Assembly (NCBI GenBank): GCA_026122225.1
Contig: JANEZZ010000735.1
Span: forward strand, 84,751-148,750
Reading direction: 5' to 3'
DNA length: 64,000 nt
DNA from: Heloderma charlesbogerti
Lineage: Eukaryota; Chordata; Lepidosauria; Squamata; Helodermatidae
Under the pieces are notes generated by a model. The model ran no database searches. It was given only the letters and a program-made list of their open reading frames with translations, and was not told the DNA's origin. Below, piece by piece: positions 34,090-45,345 of the stretch. Made by a program: the position numbers and the translations under genes. Within the stretch, counting starts at the first letter, position 1, and every line of letters begins with the position of its first letter.

Positions 34090-34520
34090 ACAAAGGGTCT
34101 ATTCATAAGAGCCCTGCCGAATCAAACTAAAGGCCTACCTAGTCCAGCATTCTGTTCACACAGTGAACAACCAGTTGTCCAAGAGCAAGACATGACTGCA
34201 TCCTTGTACTCATGATCCCCTGCAACTGGTTCTGAAAGGCATAATGCCTCTGATACCAGAGAGAATATATAACCATCATGACTAGTAGCCATTGTTAGCC
34301 TTATCCTCCATGAATTTATCTACCCTTTTAAAGATGTCCAGGTTGGTGGCCATCAATACATTTTGGATTAGGGAATTCCTTTTATCCGTACTGAATCTCC
34401 CACCATTCAGCTTCAATGAATGATCCTGGGTTCTAGAATTATATGGGAGGAAGAAAAACCAATCCCTCTCCATACCATGAATAATTGTATACACCTTTAC
34501 CATGTCCCCTCTCCCTTACT
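34090..34520 (-). repeat. CR1/L3-type LINE 3' fragment (STK31 intron)
   Basis: The minus strand reads SLKLNGGRFSTDKRNSL and MATNLDIFKRVDKFMEDKAN, the C-terminal end of a CR1-group ORF2. A 3' UTR follows, passing through CCTCTGATACCAG-like sequence. The same family is seen at 50790-51285 (minus) and 48000-48140 (plus, 3' end only). Confidence 0.6.
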
Positions 34521-34529
34521 CAACCTTCA

Positions 34530-34625
34530 ACTATTTATTTATTTATTTATTTATTATTTCGTTTCATTTCATTTCATTTCTATACCACCCAACAGCCGAA
34601 GCTCTCTGGGCGGTTCACAAAAATT
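34530..34625 (-). repeat. L2-type LINE 3' tail (STK31 intron)
   Basis: (TTTA)n and (TTTCA)n tracts are followed by CTATACCACCCAACAGCCGA and AGCTCTCTGGGCGGTTCAC. This is the reverse complement of the tail inserted in the L1 at 14805-14939. Confidence 0.7.
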
Positions 34626-34924
34626 AAAGCTAAAAAGTCCCAAATGTAATTGTTGCTCATAGGGGAATTGCTCCACTGCTGTCTTACTTTAGCATTATGT
34701 CATCCTCTATCTTTAATACCTTCCAAAGATGTTTCCATTTTCTTGGAGTTTAGGAAAGAGATAGATGCCTTCTCTAGGCTAACAGTTGTTACACTTAAAT
34801 CATCTTGCACCTACATTGCTTAAATATCTAAAGTTGGATTATTTAGAATCCATTAAACAAAGTATTTCAGCCAGTTCTGCACTATTATCTGAAATATTTC
34901 ATGCAGGTAAGAAGACAAGCATAC

Positions 34925-34993
34925 CATATTAAGGTCATCCATTTGAGGAATTCCATCTCTGTTTATTTTAAAGTCTCGGTTTCCAATTAATAG
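34925..34993 (-). CDS. STK31: STK31 exon (23 codons), kinase-like C-lobe
   Basis: The exon encodes LLIGNRDFKINRDGIPQMDD followed by LNM. The acceptor TTTCAG is at 34995-34994 and the donor GTATGC starts at 34924. Both boundaries are phase 0. It joins YW of the previous exon and DDKVKSLL of the last exon, the same arrangement as in human STK31 as I recall it. It is the shortest firm exon. Confidence 0.94.
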
Positions 34994-35509
34994 CTGAAAA
35001 TTTGAAAAGTTGACAAAGTTACATCAAACATAAAATTAGAGAAAACCGAACATGGCTATGATTTCAAGTACCCCATTACACTCTGACTGTCCCAAACCCA
35101 GGTTGAAGAGCAGCAAAAGTGTTAAGCTAAGGATTTTTTAAAACCCAAATGTATAAAGGTATATTTACGCACAAATACAGTTCAGTGTGCTGCATTTCTT
35201 CTGCTGACCTAAAGTTTATGCTTCCTTGAAGAAAATCAATACTGCATAGGACTAGCACAGTGATAGATACATTTTTAACTATTATCCTAAATAGCTACAA
35301 TATGTAGCTTGCAACACCTATTCTATATGGCTTTAGATCCAAATTTGTTAGAGAATCCTATCAAGAGTATTTGGGAATCCTCCTGGATCCATTAAGTCTC
35401 CTGGGATGGGCCATCTTAAAAGCCTCCCCACCCCCACCCCCAGCCCTGCAGAGTTTCAAAAACCTAGCAAATCTAAACCTTAAGAGGTAATGATCAGTCC
35501 ATGATAATA

Positions 35510-36080
35510 GAGGTTGTTCAAACTCCCCTACCACAGGTCACTTTCAACCTGGTAAGCAAAAATATGCCCTGCCACAGGTGTAGGGCCAGATATGAATTGA
35601 GCCAGACCCATGGTTGCCATGGAAGATGTGAAATTCTGAGTTGCTCCCAATGATGGGGCGTCAACATGTATGTTGAAGCCACCCAAAACAAGCAGTTTGG
35701 GAGACATCAACACTACCTCCGAGACCACCTCTATCAGCCTAGGCAGGGGGACTGTGGGGCAGCGGGGTGGGTGGTACACCAACAAAATCCTAATCCTGTC
35801 TCAAATCACCACCAAATCTTGGAAGTGCATTGGGTACATACACTCATATCTTGGAAGCTGCTGTACAAGGTCCCCAAAAGGAGGATGGATTCACAATTGA
35901 TCACTGCGACTCCCCTTCCCCTCCCTGCCTACTGGATCTTGCCTGCTGCTGCACTCAAAAGCCCCATGGGAACAACTGGATCAAGATGGCTTTCCTCTTC
36001 TCACCCAAATAGTTTACATATGCCAGATCAGCCTGGTCTACACGTGTAGAAGAACCAGGTGGGAATGAGGTGGTAAAGTC
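35510..36080 (-). repeat. L2-like LINE endonuclease fragment (STK31 intron)
   Basis: The minus-strand frame at 35785-35528 reads SPKLLVLGGFNIHVDAPS and later MGLAQFISGPTPVAGHIF. GDFNxHxD, changed here to GGFNIHVD, and the SGPTxxxGHxxD block are endonuclease motifs of L2-type LINEs. The catalytic Asp of GDFN is Gly and the final GHTLD is GHIFA, so it is inactive. Confidence 0.75.
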
Positions 36081-36715
36081 CCGAGCTGGCAGAATGGACC
36101 ACCATTTCAGACTCTATGGGGGCATCCCATTTTTTTATGTTCTTCTAGGACCAAGTGTTTTGGCCTGCAACCCCACTGGCTATGCAGAGTTGCAGGCCAA
36201 AACATCTGGAGGCCTGCTCAAGGCAAAATAAATAGAAAACGAGTACAGCTATGAGGGCTAGCTTAGAACCTCTCTCCCAAACATGCCAAGTTTTGTTTTG
36301 TTTTTGATGTGGAGGAGTATTCAAAGATGGCACACACACCCCTTGCAGTCTGAAATGGTACCATCCACTGTACCTCCTGCTGCATGTGTAAAGCAGGTCA
36401 CACATCACATTCCTTAAAATACAAACACATGTTAAAGAAAACAATGTGACAATCCTATTTAGAACCTAGGATGGGCAAAAAATGAAATCCCCTGGTTTAA
36501 ATCTGTAGGCAACCCAAGGGGCAAAACAAAGGAAGTTTAATAAATGTCGTTCTGAACTGAGTAATAAATGTAGTTCTTTAGCAGTTATGAAAACAGCAAT
36601 TCTGCTCAAAACTCCACTTGCAACTTAAGACGAAAACATTTCCCATGGTAATTCAGGAGCTAGATGCTGTGTTTTCTAATGAAGTTGATGAATTTGTGAA
36701 GGAAGAATTACATAC

Positions 36716-36841
36716 CCAGTAAAGCAGGCAACCAAAAGCATACATATCTGAAGCTGGGGAAGGTGGCTGTCCACGTTTTATCTCAGGAGAAATTAAGCTC
36801 AACCCATTCAGTGCCATCAAATTCAATGAAGCACGCTGAAC
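36716..36841 (-). CDS. STK31: STK31 exon (42 codons), activation-segment end and C-lobe
   Basis: The exon encodes VQRASLNLMALNGLSLISPE and then IKRGQPPSPASDMYAFGCLL, ending YW. The acceptor TTCTAG is at 36843-36842 and the donor GTATGT starts at 36715. Both boundaries are phase 0. SPE corresponds to the APE motif and DMYAFG to the conserved DxxxFG of subdomain IX. The structural core of the C-lobe is therefore kept although catalytic residues are lost. Confidence 0.96.
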
Positions 36842-37164
36842 CTAGAACAAATTAAAAATTCCACAGCTTGGAGTTACAACAGAACCTTCCTTCAATCTCC
36901 TATAAAAATTGAATTTCTGCTAGCCGCGACAGCAGGCAACAAAGTCATCCCACCCCCTGAAGGGACTGTGGAAACAGCCAAGGCATCTATGAAGCACTGG
37001 ACACTGCCACCACTGCTCTATGTTCAGTGCAGAGTGGCACGAGGGCAGCTGACCACACATCTCTCACTAACTCTCTGTGTCCAACCATTAACAAGCTAGT
37101 AACTTCCAGTTAAACTACAACCTACCTTAATCACGTTCTGCCCTTGAGCGCCTGATTTTCCTTT

Positions 37165-37469
37165 CAGAAATAGTGTGCCCACTCCACCCAATCTGGATCA
37201 GGACCCTAGCATGGAGGATAGGAGAGCTTCCTTCCCACTGTGGTCCCAATCTGGATCCAGGGGCTCCATACCTACAGTTTGCATGGTGGGGGGGAGGGGG
37301 GAAGCTCCCATCAGCTTCCATGAGAGTTTTTTTCTCCCTTGCAAATTGCAGGCATGGGGAGGTTTGGCCTGGATTGCAACTGAAGAGGGAGCAAATGGCT
37401 AAAGCCCCCCTTACTCCCCACACTAGGGTCCCACTCCAGATTGGAAGACCTCCACTTGCTACTTCTGAA
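37165..37469. repeat. Inverted-repeat element (STK31 intron), unclassified
   Basis: CAATCTGGATCAGGACCCTA (37189) is repeated in inverted form, ending at 37443 (ACTAGGGTCCCACTCCAGAT). The outer pair CAGAAATAG / CTACTTCTG lies at 37165 and 37461-37469. Open frames on both strands across it arise from its GC-rich content. No target duplication could be read. Confidence 0.4.
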
Positions 37470-38089
37470 CAAAAAGTCATGCACTCAAGGATGTGATTGA
37501 TGCAGAGTGCATGGATATAATATGAACACCCTGTAGCCAGGTTCTACATTTTGTATGTGCACTCTGCCTCTCTCCCCAATTCTCAAAGAGTGACCCAAAG
37601 CTTTGCTAAGTGGTGGGCTACTTAATTCTAGTGACATGTCTGTCTGTGCGTCTTCCACAACCCAGAACACAACCATGCTACAGGGGCTACACACGTAACT
37701 CTCCTGCCTGTCTTCTAGCACTGAAGCCCTACAACATTTGAAAAGCATAGGTGGATTATGGTGACAGCAAACTAGAAAGGGCAAGATCTGGCAGAGGTGA
37801 TTGCCCCCACGCCACCCCACCCACACAATGATTGTTTACAACTGCACAGGTATCTTAGGGTTTGCAAAAATACTGGCAACCAACATTATGTAAACTGACC
37901 CTATGTGAAGCATTTTGGTAGTTTCAACAAGTACTTTAAAGGTTGCCTCCCCCCCGCCCCCACGGGACTAAATGGCATAATAGTAACATCAGAACAGCAG
38001 ACCACCACACTATCTTCAAGAGTCACCTGACTAGAAAACCCCTGGATTTGGCATAGGGTGCTTCCAGATGAAGCTTTTTTGGTGCCATA

Positions 38090-38190
38090 GAATCATAGAA
38101 TAGTAGGGTTGGAAGGGGCCTACAAGGCCATTGAGTCCAACCCCCTGCTCAATGCAGGAATACAAGTCAGAGCATCCAAGTCAGAGCATC
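38090..38190 (-). repeat. CR1-type LINE 3' terminal fragment (STK31 intron)
   Basis: CATAGAATCATAGAATAGTA, GGGTTGGAAGGGGCCTACAA and the CCCCCTGCTCAATGCAGGAA region are the reverse complement of a CR1 3' end with its ATTCTATG repeats. Confidence 0.8.
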
Positions 38191-38460
38191 CCATCACCCT
38201 GACACACTCATGGAATTTTACTGGTGGTCCAGATGTCTCCACTTGAGACCCTCCCATGTTTGCCCACCCCTTCTTCCATCTTTTTACCTACTGGAAAATC
38301 CGGTAAGGAGAAAAAAGACAAGAGTAGCTGCACGGTGCCTTCTTTCTGATAGTCGCAAGACCCCTGCGTCTGGGGTCTCAAAAAGCAGAGGAAATCGTGC
38401 CTTTAATTAACAACATGGGAGACTTCCATTCATTTATATTCAAAGAGTTGGTTTCTTTAC

Positions 38461-38610
38461 CTCTGATTTGGTGAAGTCAAATTCTCCGACAATTCCTTGT
38501 TCTCTGTTTACAGCAAATATGTTGTTTTTATGTACTGACCCGTGAACTATGCCAGCTCTGTGTAGTGTATGCAGACCATGGGCTACTCCTTTCATGACTT
38601 TCAAGGTTTC
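38461..38610 (-). CDS. STK31: STK31 exon (50 codons), pseudo-catalytic loop and DFG region
   Basis: The exon encodes ETLKVMKGVAHGLHTLHRAG, then IVHGSVHKNNIFAVNREQGI, then VGEFDFTKSE. The acceptor ATCTAG is at 38612-38611 and the donor is GTAAAG from 38460. Both boundaries are phase 0. HGSVHKNN replaces the kinase motif HRDLKxxN: the catalytic Asp is Ser and the Lys is His, while the last Asn is kept. EFD stands where DFG is expected, so the Mg-binding Asp is Glu. This argues for a pseudokinase. Confidence 0.96.
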
Positions 38611-38669
38611 CTAGATAAAAATGATTAGGAAGGAAGTCCTAAGAGATAGATCCTAGAATGTCCCATTTG

Positions 38670-38770
38670 GCAGACTTCCCCAACCTGGTGCCCTCCTGTT
38701 GTGTTGGACTACAACTCCCAGCATCCGCCACCCAGCATGCCATAAGCCTTTCAGGAATGTTCCAACACAT
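38670..38770. mobile_element. hAT-like MITE, one arm (STK31 intron)
   Basis: CAGACTTCCCCAACCTGGTG, CCCTCCTGTTGTGTTGGACT and ACAACTCCCAGCATCC match the left arm of the palindromic family. The right arm is missing. It starts about 60 bp upstream (gene sense) of an STK31 acceptor. Confidence 0.6.
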
Positions 38771-38774
38771 ACCC

Positions 38775-40960
38775 ATTGGAAGTATTATGCTGCCAATTAC
38801 AAAGCAAGAGACAAAGTCACTAAGCAACTCCTTGGAAATGTTTAAAGCCATGTTGCGAGTCAGGATTAAACTTCAATACATTTCTCCAGATTTCAGGGGG
38901 AAACGCTGTATCTACAACAGTTTTTAAAGCAACTTCTAAATTCCAAATGCTCTGAGCCTTGTCAGGGAACACGGCCTAGCCTCCGAAAAGATAGGGAAGG
39001 AGAACCTTCATCTTTCTGGGGGCCAAACTGAACATCACATGGGAGTTCCGTGAATGGACATCTGACATCATATTTCTTGTCCAAAAAACACGCTGGGAGG
39101 GGGCAATTTGGATCAGAGTCTGTGTGTGTGTGTGTGCGTGTGTGTGTTTGGGGGGGGTTAACCCTTTGCCAATTCCTTGTTGCAAACTCCTTCCTCCAAC
39201 TGCTATTAGCTGGGGAGGAGAAAGAAGCAGGCACATTGAGGGATCAGTGCTGAGGGGAAAAGACAAAGCAGCTTCACAGGACCACAATTCAAATTGCTCC
39301 TCCCCCCTCCGTAGCTGCTTTGGGGGCAAGAAAAAGGTATCAGAAGGTTCATTCGTGGAACCATCACATCTGGTTTGGCACAACTACCCCACTAGTCTCC
39401 AGTAGGAGACAAGCTCTCTCCAGTCGCTTCTGAAGGACAAAACAGGACATGGCCCATCCACCCAAGTCCTCACCTGCCTACCTCCCCTCACCCCACACAG
39501 AAGACTACTAGAAACGAAGACAGTCCTGCCAGTCCCCCAACATGGTAGGATGTGTCTGAACTGGTGACTCCAGGGTTGGGGGGTTAAGATGGGCAAACAG
39601 GAAGCAGAATAGTACCAAATTTTCTATCCAAACCCCAAGATGTATACAGGCAGGTGGCAATGCCTTATCAATTGTAGAACTTATGAACATATGATAGAGG
39701 AGAGGTAACCTCTCAAAAACAGTTTAGCCCAACCGGCTTGTTTATTTGGGTTATGGTAAATGGCTGCTTCAGGCAGAAGGAATTACTCATTTTTTGTAAG
39801 AATGCTCTAGTCTTTTTTGATTGTGGGTTACTCTCTGGGTTCTTTGTACTGGTTCCTGCATCATGGTTTGGTCATACGTTAGATATGCCTGGGAAATTAC
39901 TGTAAATTAACACAAAGTTGTTTTATTTCTTTACATGTTTCAAAATGTAGGAGGGAATGTTCTTTCCTTACTTTTCTTGTATGCAGTTACCAGTCATATG
40001 AGATGGATTTCAGATCTTGTATACATAACAATTAATGGTAAACTGCTTTTTAATTAGTCTATATTTATCTGATTATTTGGGTATGACATATTCTCTCAGG
40101 TACCTCTAAGCTTGTGTATTTTGCTTTACAAGATCCATGTAGGAATTCAAACATCATGTTTTTCTTGTTTCAGAAAGGGCTGTAAGGATTCTTTATATTT
40201 TCACCCGCTGAAGAGGACAAGATTGGTTGAAACGTGTGACTACATACAGCCTGTATGTGTGATGTACTGATAGGCATTTCTGACTGCTAATTAATTGTTT
40301 TAATTTTGTGTGAAATATTTGTGTTCATATTAAAATTTTGTTGTATTTTTTCTGTTTTAGTGATTGCAAGTGGATAAAGACAGAACTGGTTTACTGGTGT
40401 CTATTTTTAATCATAACCATAAGTGACTGGTCAGATAGGTAACTATGGTATGGATGAAACATGGACTGTCTTGAAAAGCTAAATTCACTGCTTGACATAA
40501 CAGAGTACCTAGGTGCAGAAGGTGAGTGAACTGCGGTTTCACCACACCAGGCTTTTTATCCCGCAACTTACCGGGGCTTTTGCTTCTGGATTTTTTGTGG
40601 GATTAAGATTGGCTTCTTTACACAGGAGGACACGTGCTCTGATTTGGGGACTTCATTTGTCTGCTGCAAGTTCTATATGTTTCATTATACCACCACTAGA
40701 TGGTGCTGTTCAATAGCAAAACTGCATAATTACATACTGCCAATATAGAGGATTAATGTTCCTTATCGGGTTATCTCTGATCTTTTTAAACCCGGGTAAA
40801 CTGTTGGAAAGTCTAGGAGACACCCTGGAGGTTGATGATGTCATCTAGAGAACCCACAAACTTCCGTGAGTGACCCATCATGCGCATGCAGTAAAAGCCT
40901 TGTGTAGAAATGCTCTCAGTTTCTTCACACATAGCTTACACATACAGTGTTATATTACTT
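38775..40960. other. STK31 intron, mostly unclassified; (TG)n at 39119-39148
   Basis: A (TG)n microsatellite followed by a G run lies at 39119-39157. A stretch at about 40513-40740 (CACCACTAGATGGTGCTG) may be part of a non-autonomous DNA element. No exon was found here. Confidence 0.45.
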
Positions 40961-40962
40961 AC

Positions 40963-41049
40963 TTCTGGAGTTAAAGGTGTGGTAGTCTGCAATGTGCCCA
41001 GGCTTGCACCAGCATAATATGGGACCATCAGATATGCCACAGGATCAGA
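40963..41049 (-). CDS. STK31: STK31 exon (29 codons), hinge region of the kinase-like domain
   Basis: The exon encodes SDPVAYLMVPYYAGASLGTL followed by QTTTPLTPE. The acceptor CTAAAG is at 41051-41050 and the donor is GTAAGT from 40962. Both boundaries are phase 0. The stretch LMVPYYAGASL occupies the place of beta-5, hinge and alpha-D of a kinase fold. The preceding intron is only 235 bp and is the GC-AG intron. Confidence 0.95.
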
Positions 41050-41284
41050 CTTTAGAAACAAAGACAGTACAAAGGCAGTGTGTGTTGGGGTAGAATATAT
41101 CAGATGTCAAGATACTGCAACATTTCTACTATTATTGGGAAATAAAACAATTACAGGGGGAGTCATCCTTTAAGTATACATGGTACTTTATTCTGCATGG
41201 AAAGGCTTACCTTTCGTTTCATTTGAGTCTTTTACACACAGACCTTCAGTTACAAAAATGAGTGCATATCAGTATATAACTTGC

Positions 41285-41410
41285 CTTGCATAAAAATAGG
41301 AACATCAGCTGCATTAAACCAGATTCCTCCTTCAATTCTCTCCAGACTTTGTGATACTTTGCTGCTCTTTCTATCACTCCTGTTTCAGTATTCATATCCA
41401 CAGTATATCC
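41285..41410 (-). CDS. STK31: STK31 exon (42 codons), kinase-like N-lobe, GC donor
   Basis: The exon encodes GYTVDMNTETGVIERAAKYH, then KVWRELKEESGLMQLMFLFL, then CK. The acceptor TTTAG is at 41412-41411. The donor reads AAG|GCAAGT, with GC at 41284-41283 in place of GT. The next exon begins SDPVAYL in phase 0, matching the family join CK-SDP, so no nearby GT donor is needed. The helix VIERAAKYHKVWRE would correspond to the alpha-C region. Apart from the C at donor position 2, the site is a perfect consensus. Confidence 0.94.
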
Positions 41411-42103
41411 CTAAAGTGGTAAATAAATTCAGGTATAAATTGGGAGGCTTCACCTTTATATTATTATGTTGCTTCCCCACCAAAAAATAAAAAGAAAGCA
41501 TCTCAGGGAGTGTCTGCCAAATCAGCAATTATTGTATTCCAAGAGTTGATTTGGGATGCAATGTATTTATCTAGAATTTAGCTTGTAAACGTTGAACAAT
41601 TGAGGCCAGGGATGGGCAACTGTTTAGGCCACTTTCCAACCCCCTGGACCCACCTGCAGGCTGCATTCCTGCCGCTGCCATGCACTGCTAAAATCTCGGA
41701 GCGTGGCAGAAGCAACAATATTGCTGTTTTGCTGTCAAATTGTTTTCAAGATAAAATTGTCGATTTTAAGCCTCCATAGTGGTTTGCTGCCAAAATTTGG
41801 TGGCAAACCAACAATTCTTTTGGCCACCACTGAATTTTGGTGGGGGTGGCTGGGGGCTGTGTATTGCCCATTCCTGACTTAGGCTATCAATATGGCTGCA
41901 ATTCCTGGGTGTCATTTATTGCATTCTAACATTATTATCATGCTTCTCATTTGTCATACAATAATGGCACTGAGAAAACCCAAGAGCTGGTAAGGAAAGA
42001 ATTGGAACGGTTTTATATCTACCCAGAGATGTAGGCTGCAATCCAGACAACTGCATGGATAGTTTCTGGATGTTCAGCCAAGAATTATGACCTTCTTCAA
42101 AGC

Positions 42104-42242
42104 CAGTGGTGGGAAAACTGTGGCCCTCCAGATGTTGTGAAGACTCCAACTCCCATCAGTCTTGCCAGCATGGCCAATGGTCAGGGATGATAGAAGTTGC
42201 AGCCCCACATCATCTGGAGGGACACAGGTTCCCAAGCTTCTG
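42104..42242. mobile_element. hAT-like palindromic MITE (STK31 intron)
   Basis: It starts CAGTGGTGGGAAAACTGTGG and ends CAGGTTCCCAAGCTTCTG, with inner arms CCAACTCCCATCAGT / GATAGAAGTTGCAG. The flanks TTCAAAGC and CTCTAGGC agree at only five or so of eight positions. Confidence 0.6.
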
Positions 42243-42565
42243 CTCTAGGCAAACATGACAAGGGGCTGTTTAATATGGTGATAGAAACTCCTAGCCACCA
42301 TGTCTCACTCTCTGAAAAGTGGCCTTAGACTGATTTCTTCAAACTCAAAGATCAAGGATGGAAAAATTCCCAGGGGCTCAGTTGCTCACGCACCGGAAGA
42401 TCTGATGCTGGCATCAAGGAACCTGAAGTATGTTTTTAAGCTCAGCAGTGGGACTCGAACACCCAGATGGTCACACTGGCATCTGAGACTTTTAAAGCAT
42501 CCCGGCCTAGTCAAAGACGTGACTTGTATCAACAGGTTTAAAAAAAAAAAAGCTAGAAATTGTAC

Positions 42566-42691
42566 CTTTAGGAGAACTTTATGCCCTTGAACGTCTGAGC
42601 AAACCAGAGGGCGCTTTGTGCTCAGTTCCTTCATTGGTTCAGCATCTAGAAGATCACGCTCCAAACTAACTGTCAGAAGACCTCCCGAGTT
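42566..42691 (-). CDS. STK31: STK31 exon (42 codons), start of the kinase-like domain
   Basis: The exon runs from NSGGLLTVSLERDLLDAEPM to KELSTKRPLVCSDVQGHKVL and then LK. The acceptor CTCCAG is at 42693-42692 and the donor GTACAA starts at 42565. Both boundaries are phase 0. This is the N-lobe of the kinase-like domain. No clear glycine-rich loop (GxGxxG) is present. The lysine in VLLK may sit where the ATP-binding lysine of active kinases lies, but this placement is an inference. A BRCA-like or unrelated repeat origin is excluded by the close family match. Confidence 0.95.
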
Positions 42692-43067
42692 CTGGAGAAG
42701 TTTACACCAGTTGCCTTATAAATCCCAACATTGCACAAATATAAACATGTCTAGATCATCAAACTAAATCACATTATCTGTACATAACCTTGGAAAAGGA
42801 GTCTCCTAGCACTGTTTGGGGTTCATGGGGAGGGAGAGAAAGAGGAAGGGAGGAAAGGGGACATTCTCTTTCCCACCTTCCTGGAACCTCTCCCTGCAGT
42901 GCTATGAAGGGTTCAGGTGCATGGTTGCTCTATGCCCGAATGGGAGGTTTCTGGAAAGCAGGGGAAAGGAAAAGGTGTCCTTCTTTTACTTGCTCCTAAA
43001 ACATTCCCATATGGAACAAGAAGGGGAGGTTTTTAGCCTTGTGGTGGGCACCCACTACTATATGGCA

Positions 43068-43192
43068 GCCCTCCTCAACCTGATGCCCTCCAAATGCATT
43101 TGAATACAATTCACACCATCCCCAGACATGGGAATATGGATGGTGGGAGTTTTAGTCCAACAAATCTAGAGCGGACTAGGTTGGGGAAGGAT
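43068..43192. mobile_element. hAT-like palindromic MITE, diverged (STK31 intron)
   Basis: CTCCTCAACCTGATGCCCTC and CTAGGTTGGGGAAGG form the outer arms, and ACACCATCCC / GGATGGTGGGAG the inner arms. Confidence 0.55.
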
Positions 43193-44504
43193 GCTGAAAG
43201 GCAGGGATGGGGAATTTGACCTGCAGAGGTTCCTTATCCAGTCCGCAGAGGTTTGGGCTCCCTCTGCAAAGCCCAAGCCTCTGCGGACTGTGCCCACTCC
43301 TCTTCCCAAGCCCCACCCCCAAGTCTACAGGCAACATGGGAAGTAGATGGGGAGAGGAAGCCCCTTGTTATCTATCTCTGGTCTGTGATTGCAGATAATG
43401 AGTGAAGCCAGCTGCGCACTCCGCCAGCCCTTGCAGAAGTCCCTCCAAGTACCAGCCAAATGTGCGTCACTGCTGCTTCTTGTTCCCCATGTGGAGGACA
43501 GGAAGCAGGAGCTCTTGCAAGCACTGGCCGTGCCTTCCCACCAGTGCCACTTGCCACCCCAATCAGCCACATCCCCAATGTCATTTGACTCAGGGAAGGC
43601 TAGGGTCATCTGGCCCCCAACTTGAAACCAGTTCCCCACACCTGCTATAATGTGTTAGAGACTCAAACAGGCTTCCGTCCCTGTTGGGCTGGTCTGAGGG
43701 AGAAGGTTACTATCTTTTTCTTTTAATTTACAAATATTCTGTATACTGGGGGAGGGCGGGGAAACTCCCCTGAGTATGAAGAAACCATTACCTGAATTTA
43801 GGGTGGTATTTTTTTTGTAAAAACATTTCATCCATTTAGCATAGCCCAAGGGTGGGCAACATGTAGCCCATGGGGTGCATACAGCGCCCCCCACACAATG
43901 CAGCCCCCCCAAGTAATTTTTAAAATAATGAAAAAATGGCATACAAAGCACTAAAGATCAAATTTAGCTTTGACCTTAATTTGACCTTTTTGTCGCTTTG
44001 TAGTGCTCCTGACACCTGGAGGGGGTGGTTAAAAACATTTGTTTTTTAAATTAATTTTTGGATCACCCAGAAAACTGCAGCCTACGTGTGGGGGGGTGAA
44101 TATGGCCCCCAGAACTCCCGAAAGTTGTCCACCCCTGGTCTAGAAGGAAGTCAGTTCTAGTTTTACTGACAGCAAAAGAGATGAACCAGCACCAGCAATA
44201 GAACAGAGGCAAAATGTTGCAAATGACAAAAGCTATACAAGACATTTTGGGAAGGGAACCGTGGAGCCCGAGAAGAGGAAGCGGGTTGAGACAAGGACTG
44301 CCAGTAACTCACCACTTGACTAAAGGCAATTTGGCCCAGAGGAAAAAGGGTGGGTGGGATGAGAAGCATCCAGAGAGTTACCGGAACACCTGGCACTGGC
44401 GGTAGATGGTCAAATTCCTGCTTTTATTTTATACTCTGGCAACCATAACTTCAAACAGCCAGAAGTTTCTTCAATTCAGCCAGAAGCAAAACAAAAAAGC
44501 TTAC

Positions 44505-44585
44505 CATGTATTTCAGAATCCCTGCTTTGGGATGGAGGAGTGGCAGTTCAGGGAACCATTTCTGTACCAGCTGGTTAAGTTTCTC
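44505..44585 (-). CDS. STK31: STK31 exon (27 codons), linker before the kinase-like domain
   Basis: The exon encodes EKLNQLVQKWFPELPLLHPK followed by AGILKYM. The acceptor ATTCAG is at 44587-44586 and the donor is GTAAGC from 44504. Both ends are phase 0. The PELPLLHP segment closely resembles human STK31 immediately before the kinase-like domain, which makes this one of the more diagnostic exons. Confidence 0.95.
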
Positions 44586-45345
44586 CTGAATTAGAGATGA
44601 ATTCCACAATACCCATCTCAGCATGAAAACAACACACAGCAATATGTTGGAAACTAGATTAACTGATGTTTTATTCTGTAATACCACAAATGGCAAATTT
44701 GCAGTCAAGAAGCGATATAGGGTGAGAATTCATGGATAATTACTCTCCCCTTCACACTACACTCCTGGAATAATCCCCATTCCCCAAGGCAGAATGCTTA
44801 TACCTGCCGATTCAGGAGCCACAGCTACTCCACTGACCTAAAGAAAAGGCATCTACAATGAGGTATGATTACAGCTTCACTCGTACCCCCATTCTTCTGA
44901 GCAGAGCAACATCTCTAGCTATGCACAGTTGGCTTCCTTAACTAGCCAACCAAGGAACCTGCCTGGTTCACCCAGGAAGGAGACAGTTCTGAGTTAACAG
45001 CTGGAATTTATATTTTCAAAAATAGAAGATCAACAATTGCCTGCTACTTCCTTGTTCCCAGAAGTCTTAGGGGCATTGAAACTTGAAACCATCATGTCAC
45101 CCGAAAAAGCTTATTTTGAATGTCTACAAACCCTCCTCTTCCATATCATCTTAAGACTGACTGTTCAAACATCCTGACTACAACATCTAGTCATCCTCTT
45201 TTTCTCCTTTTCTCTTCTATCTCCCCCACCCCGCCACTGCCTCTGTCTCAACCTGGTTTTGAAACATCTTGCCTCATTAAGAGATCTGGAAATGTTGAAA
45301 GCTTGCACACCTTTTGTGATCTCTGCGTTGGTCTATACGGATTCT

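Noticed and set aside
37127..37496. Overlapping open frames on both strands (107 and 117 codons)
   Set aside because: They coincide with a GC-rich inverted-repeat element. They have no splice context or family resemblance.
42386..42664. Start of a separate gene at the open frame beginning MERDLL
   Set aside because: It is an internal STK31 exon read through its donor into the intron; the first codon there is not an initiation codon but TTG.
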